Shown here piece by piece: positions 1 to 11,178 of a stretch of 64,000 nucleotides of DNA. A model generated the notes under the pieces. The model saw only the letters and a list, made by a program, of their open reading frames with translations, did no database searches and was not told where the DNA came from. Source of the stretch: Drechmeria coniospora (lineage: Eukaryota; Ascomycota; Sordariomycetes; Hypocreales; Ophiocordycipitaceae); NCBI RefSeq assembly GCF_001625195.1, contig NC_054389.1, positions 7,064,520-7,128,519 on the forward strand. Direction: 5' to 3'. Each line of letters begins with the position of its first letter. Positions within the stretch are counted from its first letter, which is position 1. A program made the position numbers and the translations under genes.

Positions 1-1
1 G

Positions 2-1957
2 GAGATTGACAGTGTCGATGTTGCAACCAAATTCTCCAAGCTTGCCGATCGGAGCAGTCCCGCCTGGAAGTTCGGTCTGGAGGTCCACCGTGTTCTCAAG
101 CGCGCCTACGGTCGCCGTTCTCACCTCGTTCATCTCCGTCTACCCCCTCGAACCTCGTGGCCGCTCCATCGTGGCGCTCCAGAGGAGAGCACAAAGGTCA
201 CCGTCGGCGTCGTGTTCGAGCCTGCCCAGATGGATCGTCGGATGGAGTACGGCCCTCCGGCTGAGGAGGCCAAGGAAGCCGCATCCTTTCGTCACTTTTG
301 GGGCGAAAAGGCCGAACTGCGCCGTTTCAAAGATGGGAGCATTCTCGAGTGCGTCGAGTGGGCTGCCAACCTGCCCTCCCAAATCTGCGAAGAAATTGCC
401 CGGTACGCGCTGAAACGTCATCTCAACATCATCAAGGAGGAGCTGCTCCCATCCGGTCCCGGTTTCTCCTCCGTCCTCGGGCTTTCCTCCCTCGACAAAG
501 AAGCATTTGATGCCGCCCGACAGTCGTTTTCCACTCTCGAGCGTGATGTTCGCAGCCTCGAGGAATTACCGCTGCAAATTCGCCAGCTGTCTGCCGTTTC
601 ACCACTCCTTCGTTATTCCTCCGTCAAAACGCCCGCCATCGGCTTTCAGAAAGGTTACGTGACGCCGGTCGACGTCAACCTCTACTTTGAGGCGTCCAAC
701 AGGTGGCCCGAGAACCTGACGGCCATTCAAGAGACCAAGGTGGAACTCCTCCTTGACATAGACCGACGTCTGACAGCGGCACATGAGAATCTGGTGACAT
801 ATCTAGGCCGCGAGAATAGGACTGTCGGCATCGAGAATTTGGCATACCTTGACATCGTTTACGAAAACGGAGTCGCCTTTCGACTTCGGATACACTGCGA
901 CCTAGAGGAGACTCTGCTCGAACGTCAAGCCGAGAACAAGGAGTTGGAGTACCACATCCGCAACGAGGCTACCGAAACCTTGGCCAACCTTCGGTGGGCA
1001 TACGTTACGCTTCCTCTCCACACCCAGACGATGGCCACATTCTGCACCAGACTGCAGCCGCTGTCCCAGTCGATCAGGCTAGTCAAGCATTGGTTTGACA
1101 GCCACAAGCTCAGCGGCCACTTCGGCGAAGAGCTCATCGAACTTTTCGTTCTACATGTCTTCCTCCAGCCATACCCATGGAGACTCCCGTCGTCGCCCAC
1201 CGTTGGCTTCTTGCGGACGCTGTTGTTCTTGTCCAGATGGGATTGGCGTGATGAGCCCTTGGTGGTCGATTCAGCCGAAACGCTGACAAAGGAGGATCGA
1301 TCCTCGATCAAGCGGGAACTCGACTTGTGGAGGAAGCGCGATCCCCTCATGCACAGCTCCACCGTCATCTTCGCCGCCACCTCCCACGACCGGTCAGGCC
1401 AGGCTTACAGCCGCAATGGCCCCTCCAAACTTGTGGCCTCCCGAATGACCTGTCTTGCAAAGGCGGCCTGCAAGCTTGTCGGCGAGGAAGCCTTCCGCAT
1501 GGACCCATCTGCCGTCTTCCAGGCCTCCTTGCAAGATTACGATTTCCTCATCCACATCTCCTCCAAGTCGGTAAAAAGTGTGATTTGCGAAGCGGCCATG
1601 GAGGCCGGCGTCAAGAAACACTCGCAGTTCAAGAATCTCGATGAGCGTACCGGTAAGGCCTCGCTCCCCGCGAGAGCCCATCCAGTCGATGTGTTCGCCA
1701 ACGAGCTTCAGCGTGTGTACGAAGATACGTTGGTGATATTCCGTGGCGGTCCTGAGGACAACGTCATTGCCGCTATCTGGAACCCAAAACTCCAGCCACG
1801 ACATAAATTTAGGGCCGGCCTACCTTTCAACTTCTGCAAGATTGATGATGGCGAGGAGCAGGATGTGGTGGATGTCAATCGTGGCGCCGTGCTGTTGGAA
1901 ATTGCACGCGCCGGTGGTGACATGATCAAATCTATCGACCTTGTTGATGGCGAGTAG
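2..1957 (+). CDS. utp22: U3 snoRNP protein Utp22 (Nrap family), 5'-truncated by window edge
   Basis: This is the C-terminal 651 residues of an Nrap/Utp22 protein, a component of the small-subunit processome (UtpC module) that acts in early 18S pre-rRNA processing in the nucleolus. The frame is open from base 2, so the start and the N-terminal part lie outside the window. The visible stretch FWGEKAELRRFKDGS followed by ILECVEW is characteristic of the family, and the polymerase-like/OAS1-like fold layout with alternating helices continues to the stop TAG at 1955-1957. No intron is needed in the visible part. It is convergent with pom152, 482 bases away. Identification is by family resemblance and is firm; the gene symbol follows the yeast name. 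Confidence 0.9.
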   Translation, partial: EIDSVDVATKFSKLADRSSPAWKFGLEVHRVLKRAYGRRSHLVHLRLPPRTSWPLHRGAPEESTKVTVGVVFEPAQMDRRMEYGPPAEEAKEAASFRHFWGEKAELRRFKDGSILECVEWAANLPSQICEEIARYALKRHLNIIKEELLPSGPGFSSVLGLSSLDKEAFDAARQSFSTLERDVRSLEELPLQIRQLSAVSPLLRYSSVKTPAIGFQKGYVTPVDVNLYFEASNRWPENLTAIQETKVELLLDIDRRLTAAHENLVTYLGRENRTVGIENLAYLDIVYENGVAFRLRIHCDLEETLLERQAENKELEYHIRNEATETLANLRWAYVTLPLHTQTMATFCTRLQPLSQSIRLVKHWFDSHKLSGHFGEELIELFVLHVFLQPYPWRLPSSPTVGFLRTLLFLSRWDWRDEPLVVDSAETLTKEDRSSIKRELDLWRKRDPLMHSSTVIFAATSHDRSGQAYSRNGPSKLVASRMTCLAKAACKLVGEEAFRMDPSAVFQASLQDYDFLIHISSKSVKSVICEAAMEAGVKKHSQFKNLDERTGKASLPARAHPVDVFANELQRVYEDTLVIFRGGPEDNVIAAIWNPKLQPRHKFRAGLPFNFCKIDDGEEQDVVDVNRGAVLLEIARAGGDMIKSIDLVDGE

Positions 1958-2439
1958 GCTTCGGCGGTTGGTTGGTGGCAGGGCACCGGACATTGGAGCA
2001 CCGAGCTGGCGGAGCATCATTGAATGGAGCATTACGGAGCAGGCTTCATAGCCATTATTCCACTCTGGCGAGCGTACATCAGACATATTCATCAGCTAAC
2101 AAACAATACCTGCATTCGTCGGCACGAGAATGGGTGCCTCGCCATTGGCAGGCACATTGTCAGCTAAAACACATAAAGGAAAGCAACATGCGAGGTATCC
2201 AGCCAAGAAAGGGTCATGATGACCATAAAATATAATCAAAACTCAAAACTCAAAAACTCAAAACGCCGAGCCGTGGTGCAAATGCATTGTAGACGACCTC
2301 TTCACTATTTTGCTCGCGCATTCCTCCCAATGCTGCATGGAGCCAACCTGCCTGCTCCTATAGTCTTGCGTGACCCTGCGTGTACACACAAGGTGCGTAA
2401 CACGCATATGTGGCCGTGCAACAGATGCAGCAGCCCAAA
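1958..2439. other. Convergent intergenic region utp22 / pom152
   Basis: This 482-base region holds the 3' ends of two convergent genes. The only structure seen is a short AAAACTC-type tandem around 2236-2263 (repeated AAAACTCAAAACTC). No further gene is recognised. Confidence 0.6.
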
Positions 2440-5400
2440 TCATCGCCCTTCTCTCTTTTCGACTTGCTGGGTGGAAAACGAGCAGAACTTGTCCTTGATG
2501 GCCACCACCTCGTACGTACCCTCTTGGCTAGCTTTGACAACTTTGGTGTGCTCGTGAGAAATGTCGTGCCTCGTTTCCAGAACGACGCTCCGTTGCCCCT
2601 TTTTGACGTTGCTGCTTCGTGTGTACGTAAACTCAAAGGGCGGCGTACCCCAGAACTCGAACAAGATATCGACCTCGTTTCCCTCATGAATGTCTACACG
2701 GGACTGTTTCCCTCGGCTTATCTGCACGCTCGGCAGCGGGTGGATCGTCTTGTGCAGGCTGACTGCCGCGCGACACTCGCTAGCCTTGTCTGAGATGCTC
2801 GTAATGGTAAACTCGCCCGGCTTCTCGGCGATGCGGCGGAAGTTGGTCGTCTGGGACTTGGCGTTCCACCGACCGTTGAACTCGTACGTGATGTCAAAGG
2901 GCGGCGTGCCTGAGAGGGTGTACGCAATACGTTCACCGACGCAAAAGTCCTGCCTTGACTCCAGAGAATAGATCGAAGGTGCGTCGAAAAGCTGGATCTG
3001 GATGGATGGAGCACCCAGCTCGTACTTTTGTTGGCAGCCTCGTGCGTCGCGCACCTTTCGGACGCGAAGCTGTTGAGTTCCGAGTCGCAGATACTCTCGC
3101 GGGATCGGCATGCCGTACGAGTTGGAATTGATCGACGGGATGCGGTACAGCTCAGGCGGTGACCCCGCCTGGTGTTTGATCTCAACCTCGACATAGAACG
3201 GGGCCACGCCGGTCAGCACAATCGGGATCTTATCCTCCTGTTCCTGCTCTTCCATGCAGTACTTGAATGATTGGCCAGGTTTCGAAAAGGTAGCCGACGG
3301 CCTGGCGTTCACACGCTGCTGAACCACCAGCGGGTTGGACTTCTTGTCAATGTTGTACAGGTTGTCGGCCAGGCCGGAGAACTGGTAGGTGTAGTCGCCC
3401 GCTTTGGTCGTGTCCATCGAGATCGACGCCTTGGTCAAGGCGGCATCGAACTTCTTGTGGCTGATGGCACTCGATCCCTGCCTTGGCTTGTACGAAATAT
3501 CGTACTGAACGTGGTAGGGAGGCGTGCCTGGTCAACGTTAGTGGTCACGACGGATACGTCATGCATGCCAGCGTTCGGGTATCATTCACCTTGAAGCTCG
3601 ACCTCGAACCCGTCAACGTCTCCCTCGCAAACTTCTTGCTTGATGAAGATGTCGTCGGACCGCTCGGTGCTTGCAGTCTCCACAAGGAACATCTGCGGGC
3701 GGGGAAACCAGTCCACTTTGAAGGTGGAGGCGGATGCGTCGACGCTGCCGGGACACTGCTTGTCATTGACGTCCATGATCTGATATACACCTCGCGACCG
3801 GACGAGGAGATGATCGTTTGCGTTGGTGGCGGTCTTGGTGAGCATGTCGCCCGTGCCGTTGAGGTTCCTGTAGTGTATCGTCCAAGGTGCCTCGCCCTGG
3901 AGTCGTAGAGGCAGGCGGAGGGGCGTATCCGATTCCACCGCCGTGATGCTGTTCTTCTGCTCGACTTGGCCGAAACCACCGCGCGGTCGCTGTCGTCGCA
4001 CGGAGATCTTGAGCTGATCCTGCAAGAACACGCGGCAGCCACGACTGTCCTGGATGCTGCTGAGAGCGAGAATATACTCTCCTCCCTTGGTGAGGGCGGC
4101 GGTCTTGATCCGATAACGATTCTCCTCCACGGCAACGGCGCGTTCGGTTTTGCGTTTGCCATCGTGCACCATTTCCCATTCGAGATTGAATGGAGGGTCT
4201 CCGTACAGATCAACATCCACCTCCACTTGCGAATCGAGGCACGCGCCGATCTCTCGGTTGCGGTTCGCAATGACGGCCGAGGCAGCAGGTTTGACCACTT
4301 GCTCCAGAATCTTATCCGACCCTTCCAAGGGAATTCCGACGTAGACGGCGTCGTCGATGGACTTGAAGATGTACTTGTGGCGGCCAGCGGTTTTGGGGAT
4401 TAGCTCCAGCTGAGACCTCAGGCCAGGGACGCGGTGAGCCTGGTTCTCGACCCGGCCATCGGAAACGATGAGGTATCGGATGGTGAAGGGCGGCGTGCCA
4501 ACGAGATCAAGATCGACGCGAAGGCCAATGGAGTTCCCGGCGCACTTGTCCGGGATGTCCTCCGACTTGATGGACAGATGAGGCTCGAGAGGGTTCAGGA
4601 GCAAACAGGATGACGGTTCGTCCACTTCTCCCTGGCATTCGCCGCTCGAAACGGTGCTGAGGGTGTACAAGCCAGGCTCGGAGATCAGAGGCCTGTCGCG
4701 CGAGTTTTTGGCCGAGTACGTGCCCATGGACGTGCTGTCGCCGTGGTCTCCGTTGCTCGTGAGAGACTCGAGGGGCGAAAACTTCCAGGTGACCTTGTGA
4801 GAGGTGTCGGAGATGTCGCCAGAGAGTCCAAAGTTGACAGGCAGCTTGGCTGCGTGACCCTTGGCGACCTTGATCGGGTTCCTGAGGTCACAGCCGTGCA
4901 TGCGGACCTTGGGTCGCTCCTTGACGGTAAACTTCTGCGCCAGCCCCTTGGGCGCAGCATGGTCGACATCGTTGGCCATCTCGGCATACTTGACAACGTT
5001 GCCAAAGGCGTCCTTGACTTCTTCGACGGAATAGTCCCACTCGCCAGCCGTCGTCATGGATTCGTTGAGGCCGACGGTGACCTTGGAGGGGCGCACCCAG
5101 GAGATGTCATCGCCGTCTCCCACCGCCGGGTTGTCCAGGCTCCGAAGGAGTGGGGAGGTGAATCCGTCCGGCTGCAGGCTCTGGAAATGGAAGCTATCGT
5201 CCTTGCCGTTGATGGTCCGCCGGTAGACAATCTTGAGCGGCGGCGTTCCGTAGACCTCGAGGGACAGGTCCGACAAGTCTCGGATGCAACGCCGGGAGGA
5301 CTCGACAGGCTTTATGCGGGCCTGGGGACAAAGGACAACGTAGGTGTTCCGGGCCGTGCTCTGCACCTCGAGCTTGTACTCGTCCAGAACCTTGGAGAGT

Positions 5401-6364
5401 CGGTAGACGCCGGGCTTCTTGACCCGGTACTGCCAGTTGAATCCGGTCGCGTGGGAGTCGGCGCTCTGCTCGCGGATGAGCTTGGCAATTTTGCCGACCT
5501 CGCGGCCGGGAACATTGATCGTCTCCTCCTTGCCCGTCTCGAGATCAATGCGGACAAGCTCAATCTCGGCGGGGACGGTGGCGTTGAAGAAGATGGGCAG
5601 CGCGACGCCGGCCTTCGACTTGGGGCTGATGCAGTACGGGACGTGCTCGGGGTTGAGGACGGCGGAGCCTTCAGGCAAGATGTTGATGATTTGCCTGCCC
5701 ATGATCAAGGAATGGTTGTTGAGAATGTTCGAGACCTTGACGCTGTGCTCGGAAATGGAGAGCTCCCGATCGTAGAGAATCTTCACCAACCCAAGGAGGA
5801 AGGATTGCCAGGGAAGCTGGCGAGCGGCCGGTCAGCTGGGGCGCGATGCGGCACGAGCCCATCCATACGAGGGGAGTTTCTTACGGGGATGTTGAACATG
5901 AGCATGTAGTTGAGGACGAGATGGGAGAGGAAGACGGCGGTGACGACGGACTGGGACAGCTCGAGCCAGGGTATCCTGAGCTCGGGCAGGCCGTAGAGGA
6001 AGGAAAAATCGATGAAGATCCATTTCAGGAACAGCCACCAGGAGGAATCACCGTCCTCGACGACCTGCAGCCAGTCGTACAGCTTCCATGCCCAGAGCAG
6101 GACGTAGACGGCAAAGGCGTAGAGCCGCTGTTGAGGGCCATCGAGAAAGGTGAGGGGAATGACGGGCTCGCCGGTGGCCGAGTGCCTCGCCAACTTCTCC
6201 GGGGCGAGGGGAAGGGTCGGCGACCTGGTCGAGTCGGCGGCGGCGGCCGTCGAGGATTCGGAACGAACGCTCGTCGGCGTTTTCTCGTCGGCGCCTCGTC
6301 GCCGGGCAGCGGCCGCTGCTGGGGTTGTCGGAAACCCCGACCGCAGGCGGGGAGTCGAGATCAT
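2440..6364 (-). CDS. pom152: Nucleoporin POM152, pore membrane protein
   Basis: Pom152 is an integral membrane protein of the nuclear pore complex that forms the lumenal ring. The CDS is complement(join(2440..3527,3590..5816,5885..6364)), 1264 residues, close to the usual length. The ATG at 6364 gives a low-complexity N-terminus, then hydrophobic segments at about 81-99, 109-126 and 139-158, which fits a membrane-anchored N-terminus. The lumenal part carries at least eight Ig-like repeats marked by GTPPF-type motifs ([72 protein letters not shown]). Intron 1 (5817-5884) joins NIP to LPWQSF; intron 2 (3528-3589) falls inside a repeat and restores GTPPY. Both have GT..AG ends. An in-frame ATG at 6517 exists but adds an unlikely leader. 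Confidence 0.93.
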
Positions 6365-6529
6365 GGCATTCCGTGGCAGCTGAAGGTTCCGCGTCGAGCG
6401 ATCATCGGAGGCGGCGCGACAGGAAGTTGGCGATGTGGGCGCGCGTCGGGCGTGTGATGTTTTGTTGCCGTAGCTGGCGGTGGTGACGGCAAGCAAATTG
6501 AAATCATTTGTGTACAACCATTACTCGAC

Positions 6530-7390
6530 AGGTACCAGGTACCGGCGAGCTAACTATTGCCAGTAACACAAGTAAGTAGAACCAAGTACTGTGCATGTAC
6601 TCCGTAGTAGCTGGAAGGTAGTGGTTGAATCTCCACTCTGCACCTTCGGTACTGTCCAAGTACATGTACCTGCCACCTCGAGGACTGCCTACGGAGAACA
6701 ATACGGAGTAATAATGCTACGGCCGACGTTCTATTTACAACGTATTTTGTACCACTTGAGTGCTTGTAGTATTCATCATGATAATAATACTCCGTACTCC
6801 GTACATGCAAATGCCTCGGTGCAGTAAGTACTCATACTTGCAAGTATTAGTGCTCGCAATTACAGGTCCTTGTAGGCAAACAGAAACTTGTACTCCGTAC
6901 CTACCTAATACCTAGTCCTAATGTATATGTACGTACTTACTGTAATACCGAGTCATCGGTACGAAGCACTTACAGTAGTACAAGTAATAGATCTTAGCTA
7001 GTACTCCGTAAGTACCAAATAATTACCTACCAGTACTCCGTACGGCATAACCATGAGTTATTCGGCGACCACATACTAAGTACAACTGCTGCCAGTCGTA
7101 GGTACATCGACGACTATACAAGTGTACAGCACCAAATAAATGATACAGTGGTAGGTATTTATACGTAGTACCGGTAATGGCACTGTCAGAATTTACTGTA
7201 CTTTCCTACCTAGTACTACTTAGGTACTAAGGGTAATTACCTGAGAGGGACCCAGGGTCCAGAAGAGCTAGCCTACAGGTAAGTACTCCGTACAACAACT
7301 ACTATTAATTAAAACTTGTTAGATACCTAATATGACAAGGTGCGTACAACTAAGCACTTACTTAAGTGCATGTACTCCGTACAACTAGAA
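6530..7390. repeat. GTAC-word repeat tract 1
   Basis: Intergenic DNA between pom152 and the UCH gene is dense in words such as GTACTCCGTAC, AAGTACTTAC and TACAGTAC, in both orientations, and is AT-richer than its flanks. There is no plausible coding sequence. The tract probably overlaps the pom152 promoter side. See the first finding. Confidence 0.75.
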
Positions 7391-8741
7391 ATATATCGAA
7401 TGCTGCCCACAATACAACCAGGCAGCTGTCTACACTTCTTCATCTACGGCGCTCAATATCTCTGCAATAACTACAAGCAGTGGTACATTCTCTTCAGCCT
7501 CGTACGCGTACGGCTTTGACTGCTGTACGATCATACCAAAGAGCACGGAGCCGGTGGTGGTGGTGGTACGAAATACCTCATTCATCCGTCCCAATGGACC
7601 TCGCAGGTACGGACTGAACCTACCCATCACTCGTCGAAATACCCTTTATCCCGTCCTTCTCTACCTTTCCTTTCCTTTCCTTTCCTTTCCTTCTCCTCCC
7701 TCGTGGCTTGTTTTCTGCGCACGATCCTACTGAGGCCTGTCGGAGCTGGTGCTCTGAAGCGGAATACTCCCACTCCCAACACCAGTCGCCCGCTGTTATT
7801 TCTTGTGCGTTCTCCCTCGTTGAATTCCGCATGCTCGCAAGCATGAAGCCACCTTTGCCGTCCTCCCATCACCGGACGTCATCGGGATGGCCTTGAGCAG
7901 ACGCCCCTGTGCTTGCTTCGTCGTTCGTCCGATCTCCTGATTCATTCGCTTGACCGTCACGGCGAGGAGCGGCTCGCGTCAAACCTCGGCGCCAGCGGTC
8001 GAGTTGGACGACGGAGCTCGAGATCGGGTGCGCAATCCGCCGTTCGCTTCCTCTTCCGTTACCACCTCTCGCTCCTTGCCCTGCCCTGCCTGCTTCTGCG
8101 GCACCGTCGTCCAAATCGATGCCGAAGTCGTGTCGACGAGTGAGTGGTTTCGTCGGCTGCGTCGCGTAATGAAATGGGCAAGGCCCATGGAAACCAAGCA
8201 CAAGATCAGATTACACGGCCAAGGTAGGAGATGCATACACTGAATGGCATTCAAGGTATCCATCTTGTATCAGTGCCCACCGATCCGATGGTCGGGAACA
8301 ACAGAATGGGTGGTCCCCTTCAATGCCTCCTAATAGACCTCCGTCCATCGAAAGCCTTGCCAAAGGGCAGTTCAACCTGCACTCTTCGCTTTTATTTTAT
8401 TCCTGTATTCATGCATAAGACTCATACGCTTGCACGTTGTTCCTTCATCGTGAATCTCCATCTACCCTCGCATGGATTTCTTTTACACACGGCGCCGCCT
8501 CTCTGTCGCATACCGTTCCTCCACGGCGTCATGTCGTCATCGTCTGGGCAACATTTTGCCTCATTGTATCTTACATCCCACTCCCTTCCCATTTCTCTCC
8601 CTCTCTTCCCTTCCCTCTGTCTCTTTTCGTACGATCATCACATTCGTCATGCGAACCATCCTTCTCTCGTTGCCGATGATTTCACTCTTACCTGAGGCCT
8701 GCTAGCTACTTTGGTGACATACTTCGCCAGAATAGTTGGTA
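7391..8741. other. Upstream region of UCH gene
   Basis: About 1.35 kb with no recognisable gene. It contains a pyrimidine-rich TTTCC pentanucleotide array (7664-7692) and T/C-rich stretches near 8560-8640, a common look for fungal promoters and 5' leaders. Small open frames here resemble nothing known to me. Confidence 0.5.
7664..7692. repeat. TTTCC pentanucleotide microsatellite
   Basis: Between five and six perfect tandem copies of TTTCC lie in the promoter-side region of the UCH gene. Read directly from the sequence. Confidence 0.9.
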
Positions 8742-10778
8742 ATGGCTCGTGAAGGCAAAGCTAATACTGGGCTCAGGTCATCATTGATCAACGCCTTTCA
8801 AACGAGTCGAGACCTGAATCAATTCGCAGAACTAGTTCCGACAAAAGTACCTGAAGGAATCGCCGACTACATCGCCGACAGCGCTGCCGACGTGGTCGCA
8901 GAGAAGTCGAAGCTGATCATTCCTCATGCGTCAGACAATATAACCGCTCAGCCTGTCGCCAGCATCGCCTCCGGCTCATCCTGCTTTTCAGTTCCTGCCA
9001 GCAAAGGGTTGGTCCATACTGTCAAGAAAATCACCGCAGAGACGAGGCCCAAGAGCAAAGTCGAAGCGGATGGTATCAACCTCGTCCGCCCGTCTGCACG
9101 TCAAGCCTTTGCAACCGCCAATCGTCGACGTCTCGAACGCAAGGAGAGTCATTTGTCGAAGAGACACATGACTATGAATGAACTTGGGCCACGAAGAAAC
9201 CCCAAGCGCAAGGCGAATGAGGACAGCAGCCAGCACATGTACGAGGAATACTTGCCAGAGAAGCTCGTCGAGGAGGCGTTGCGACCTCTTACAGCGAATG
9301 AGATTGAGGAATGGGAAGGCTGGGCAGAGATCGAGTCGGAACCTGTATGAACCCCACCTCGCTTGGCTATGAAGCTGAATTTCGACCCTGACCTTGAAGC
9401 CGTTACGCAGGCCATTTTCAACTTCATCCTGCAAAAGTTGGGAGTGCAGGGCGTCACAACGAAAGAGCTGCTATCATACGAACACTGGGCTCTGAACTCT
9501 CTGCCGTGCGTGTGCAGTGGGCCTATGTTCCTGGTTACAGGCTGACCTTGATCTCAAAGACACCCCGTATTCGGCTTGATATTTCTCTTTCAATATGCGC
9601 CAGATTTGGAGGACGGTGACGACGACAACGATGATGACGATGGCGAAGAAGCACCCCTTTGGTTCGCCAATCAGGTATGATCTCCCCCTTCCGGAACGGT
9701 TGCTGGATGTGGTGACTACCTAACACGAAGCCGCTCAAATCGTAGGCAACCAACAACTCTTGCGCATCCGTCGCCTTGCTTAATATCGTCATGAACGCAG
9801 ACGAAGTGGAGCTCGGTGACCAGCTCCAAGCGTTCAAGGACTCAACCAGGGAGCTCCCCGCCCCCTTTCGTGGCCATCGGGTCGGGTCCAATAGCTTCAT
9901 CAGGACGGCACACAACTCGTTTGTCAAACGCATGGACCAGCTCAGCGCCGACCTGTTTCTGGCAGACGAGGCCGAGGCAGCGAGGGTCAAGCCTGCCAAG
10001 AAGCGACCGACGACGGCGAAGAAGCGCAAGAAGCGACAGTCGCAGGCCACTAGCAAAGGGAAGCCGGAGGCGGACTATGGATTCCACTTCATTGCCTACG
10101 TGCCCGCAAATGGGCACGTGTGGGAGCTTGACGGCATGAGAACAAAGCCTCGCAGGGTCGGCAAGTCTACATCATGCAAATTGCGCATCAGCCTTGTTCA
10201 AACACGACTAACAGCAGCACGATTCAGGGCCGATCGACTCGGTAGACTGGACCACGACGGCGGGGATTCGCATTCAAGAACGAATCCAACAATACGACGG
10301 CACGCAGAACGAGTTTAGCCTGCTCGCCCTGTGCCGAAGCCCCCTAGTTGTTCTCCGAGCCAGAATTGCCACTGCCTTGGCAGAACTTGGCCACTTCCAA
10401 GACCAAATACATGGCAATGCAATGTTTGCCGAACTCGTGCCATTGCTCGAGGGTGTTCTCGACCTTCAGAACCCAGTCGAGCTCGGCGAGTTCGGCCTGC
10501 AAGAGTCGGACATTGTTGAGGCCGAGGTGCCAGTCTCTCGCAAGATGGAGATTTGGCAACCAGGTCGCACCATGGAGGAAGCCTACGCGATGCACGAGGA
10601 ATTAACCTCCGTTGCCAAAAGCGCCTTGGCTAAGTACCGCCAGGAGACTTTTGCATTGGTCGACGACGAGGAGCGCGTTCTTGGGCGTCGGAGGGACTAC
10701 ACACCTGTCTTGTACCACTGGATGAAGAAATTGGCGGAGAAAGGAGTTTTGGAGGATGTTATCAAGGCATCCCAGTAA
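8742..10778 (+). CDS. Ubiquitin C-terminal hydrolase, UCH family (UCHL5/BAP1-like)
   Basis: A cysteine deubiquitinase of peptidase family C12. Proposed CDS join(8742..9344,9411..9505,9560..9674,9746..10160,10228..10778), 592 residues. After a roughly 200-residue basic, low-complexity N-terminus comes the UCH domain. The oxyanion Gln is Q271, the nucleophile is C277 in NNSCAS, the His is H385 in GFHFIAYVP and the Asp is D400 in ELDGM. The Q-to-C spacing of 6 and H-to-D spacing of 15 match UCHL5. A Lys/Arg insert lies around 350-380. The C-terminus (YTPVLYHWMKKLAEKGV) resembles the UCHL5/BAP1 ULD tail, which suggests docking to a larger complex such as the proteasome or chromatin; this is inference. 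Exon 4 ends at an apparent GC donor (GGCAAGT) with an ACTAAC branch site. The first ATG after an upstream TTG was taken as start. Confidence 0.87.
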
Positions 10779-11178
10779 CGAGGGGCGGCTCTGCGTTCCT
10801 GCGGTGAAGCGAGGACGCGAGCGCGAGCGCGACGAAACACCAGGCCAGCCTCTACAACGGATCGTTGAAGCTGGGCAGTGAGCATGATATGCATATTCTT
10901 CGACATGAAATGCATCTCCTGTCCAGGTGCCACTGTGTCTCCGGACCAAACAGGTTGCCCACCATGGCCGAGGCTCGACAGTTCGGCATCGTGCCGTCTC
11001 GTGAAACTCATGGTTGATGACTTGCCAGAAATTGTATAATCCATGCTCGGCTCGCCATCAATGGGCAAGACATTAAAACGGTCATGGTTACTGCAGGGTG
11101 CCCGGATGGAAATGTTGGGGCGTCGTCTGGGAGTAGGTTGTTTCTAGCCCATTGCGGTTCACGTTGAGTTGTTGACCG
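10779..11178. other. Convergent intergenic region UCH / F-box gene
   Basis: 400 bases between two convergent stop codons, presumably both 3' UTRs. Nothing else is recognised. Confidence 0.6.

Noticed and set aside
4743..5909. 388-codon open frame on the plus strand
   Set aside because: It is antisense to pom152 exon 2 and arises from the codon bias of that gene. The protein has no family resemblance, while the minus strand encodes a clear Pom152.
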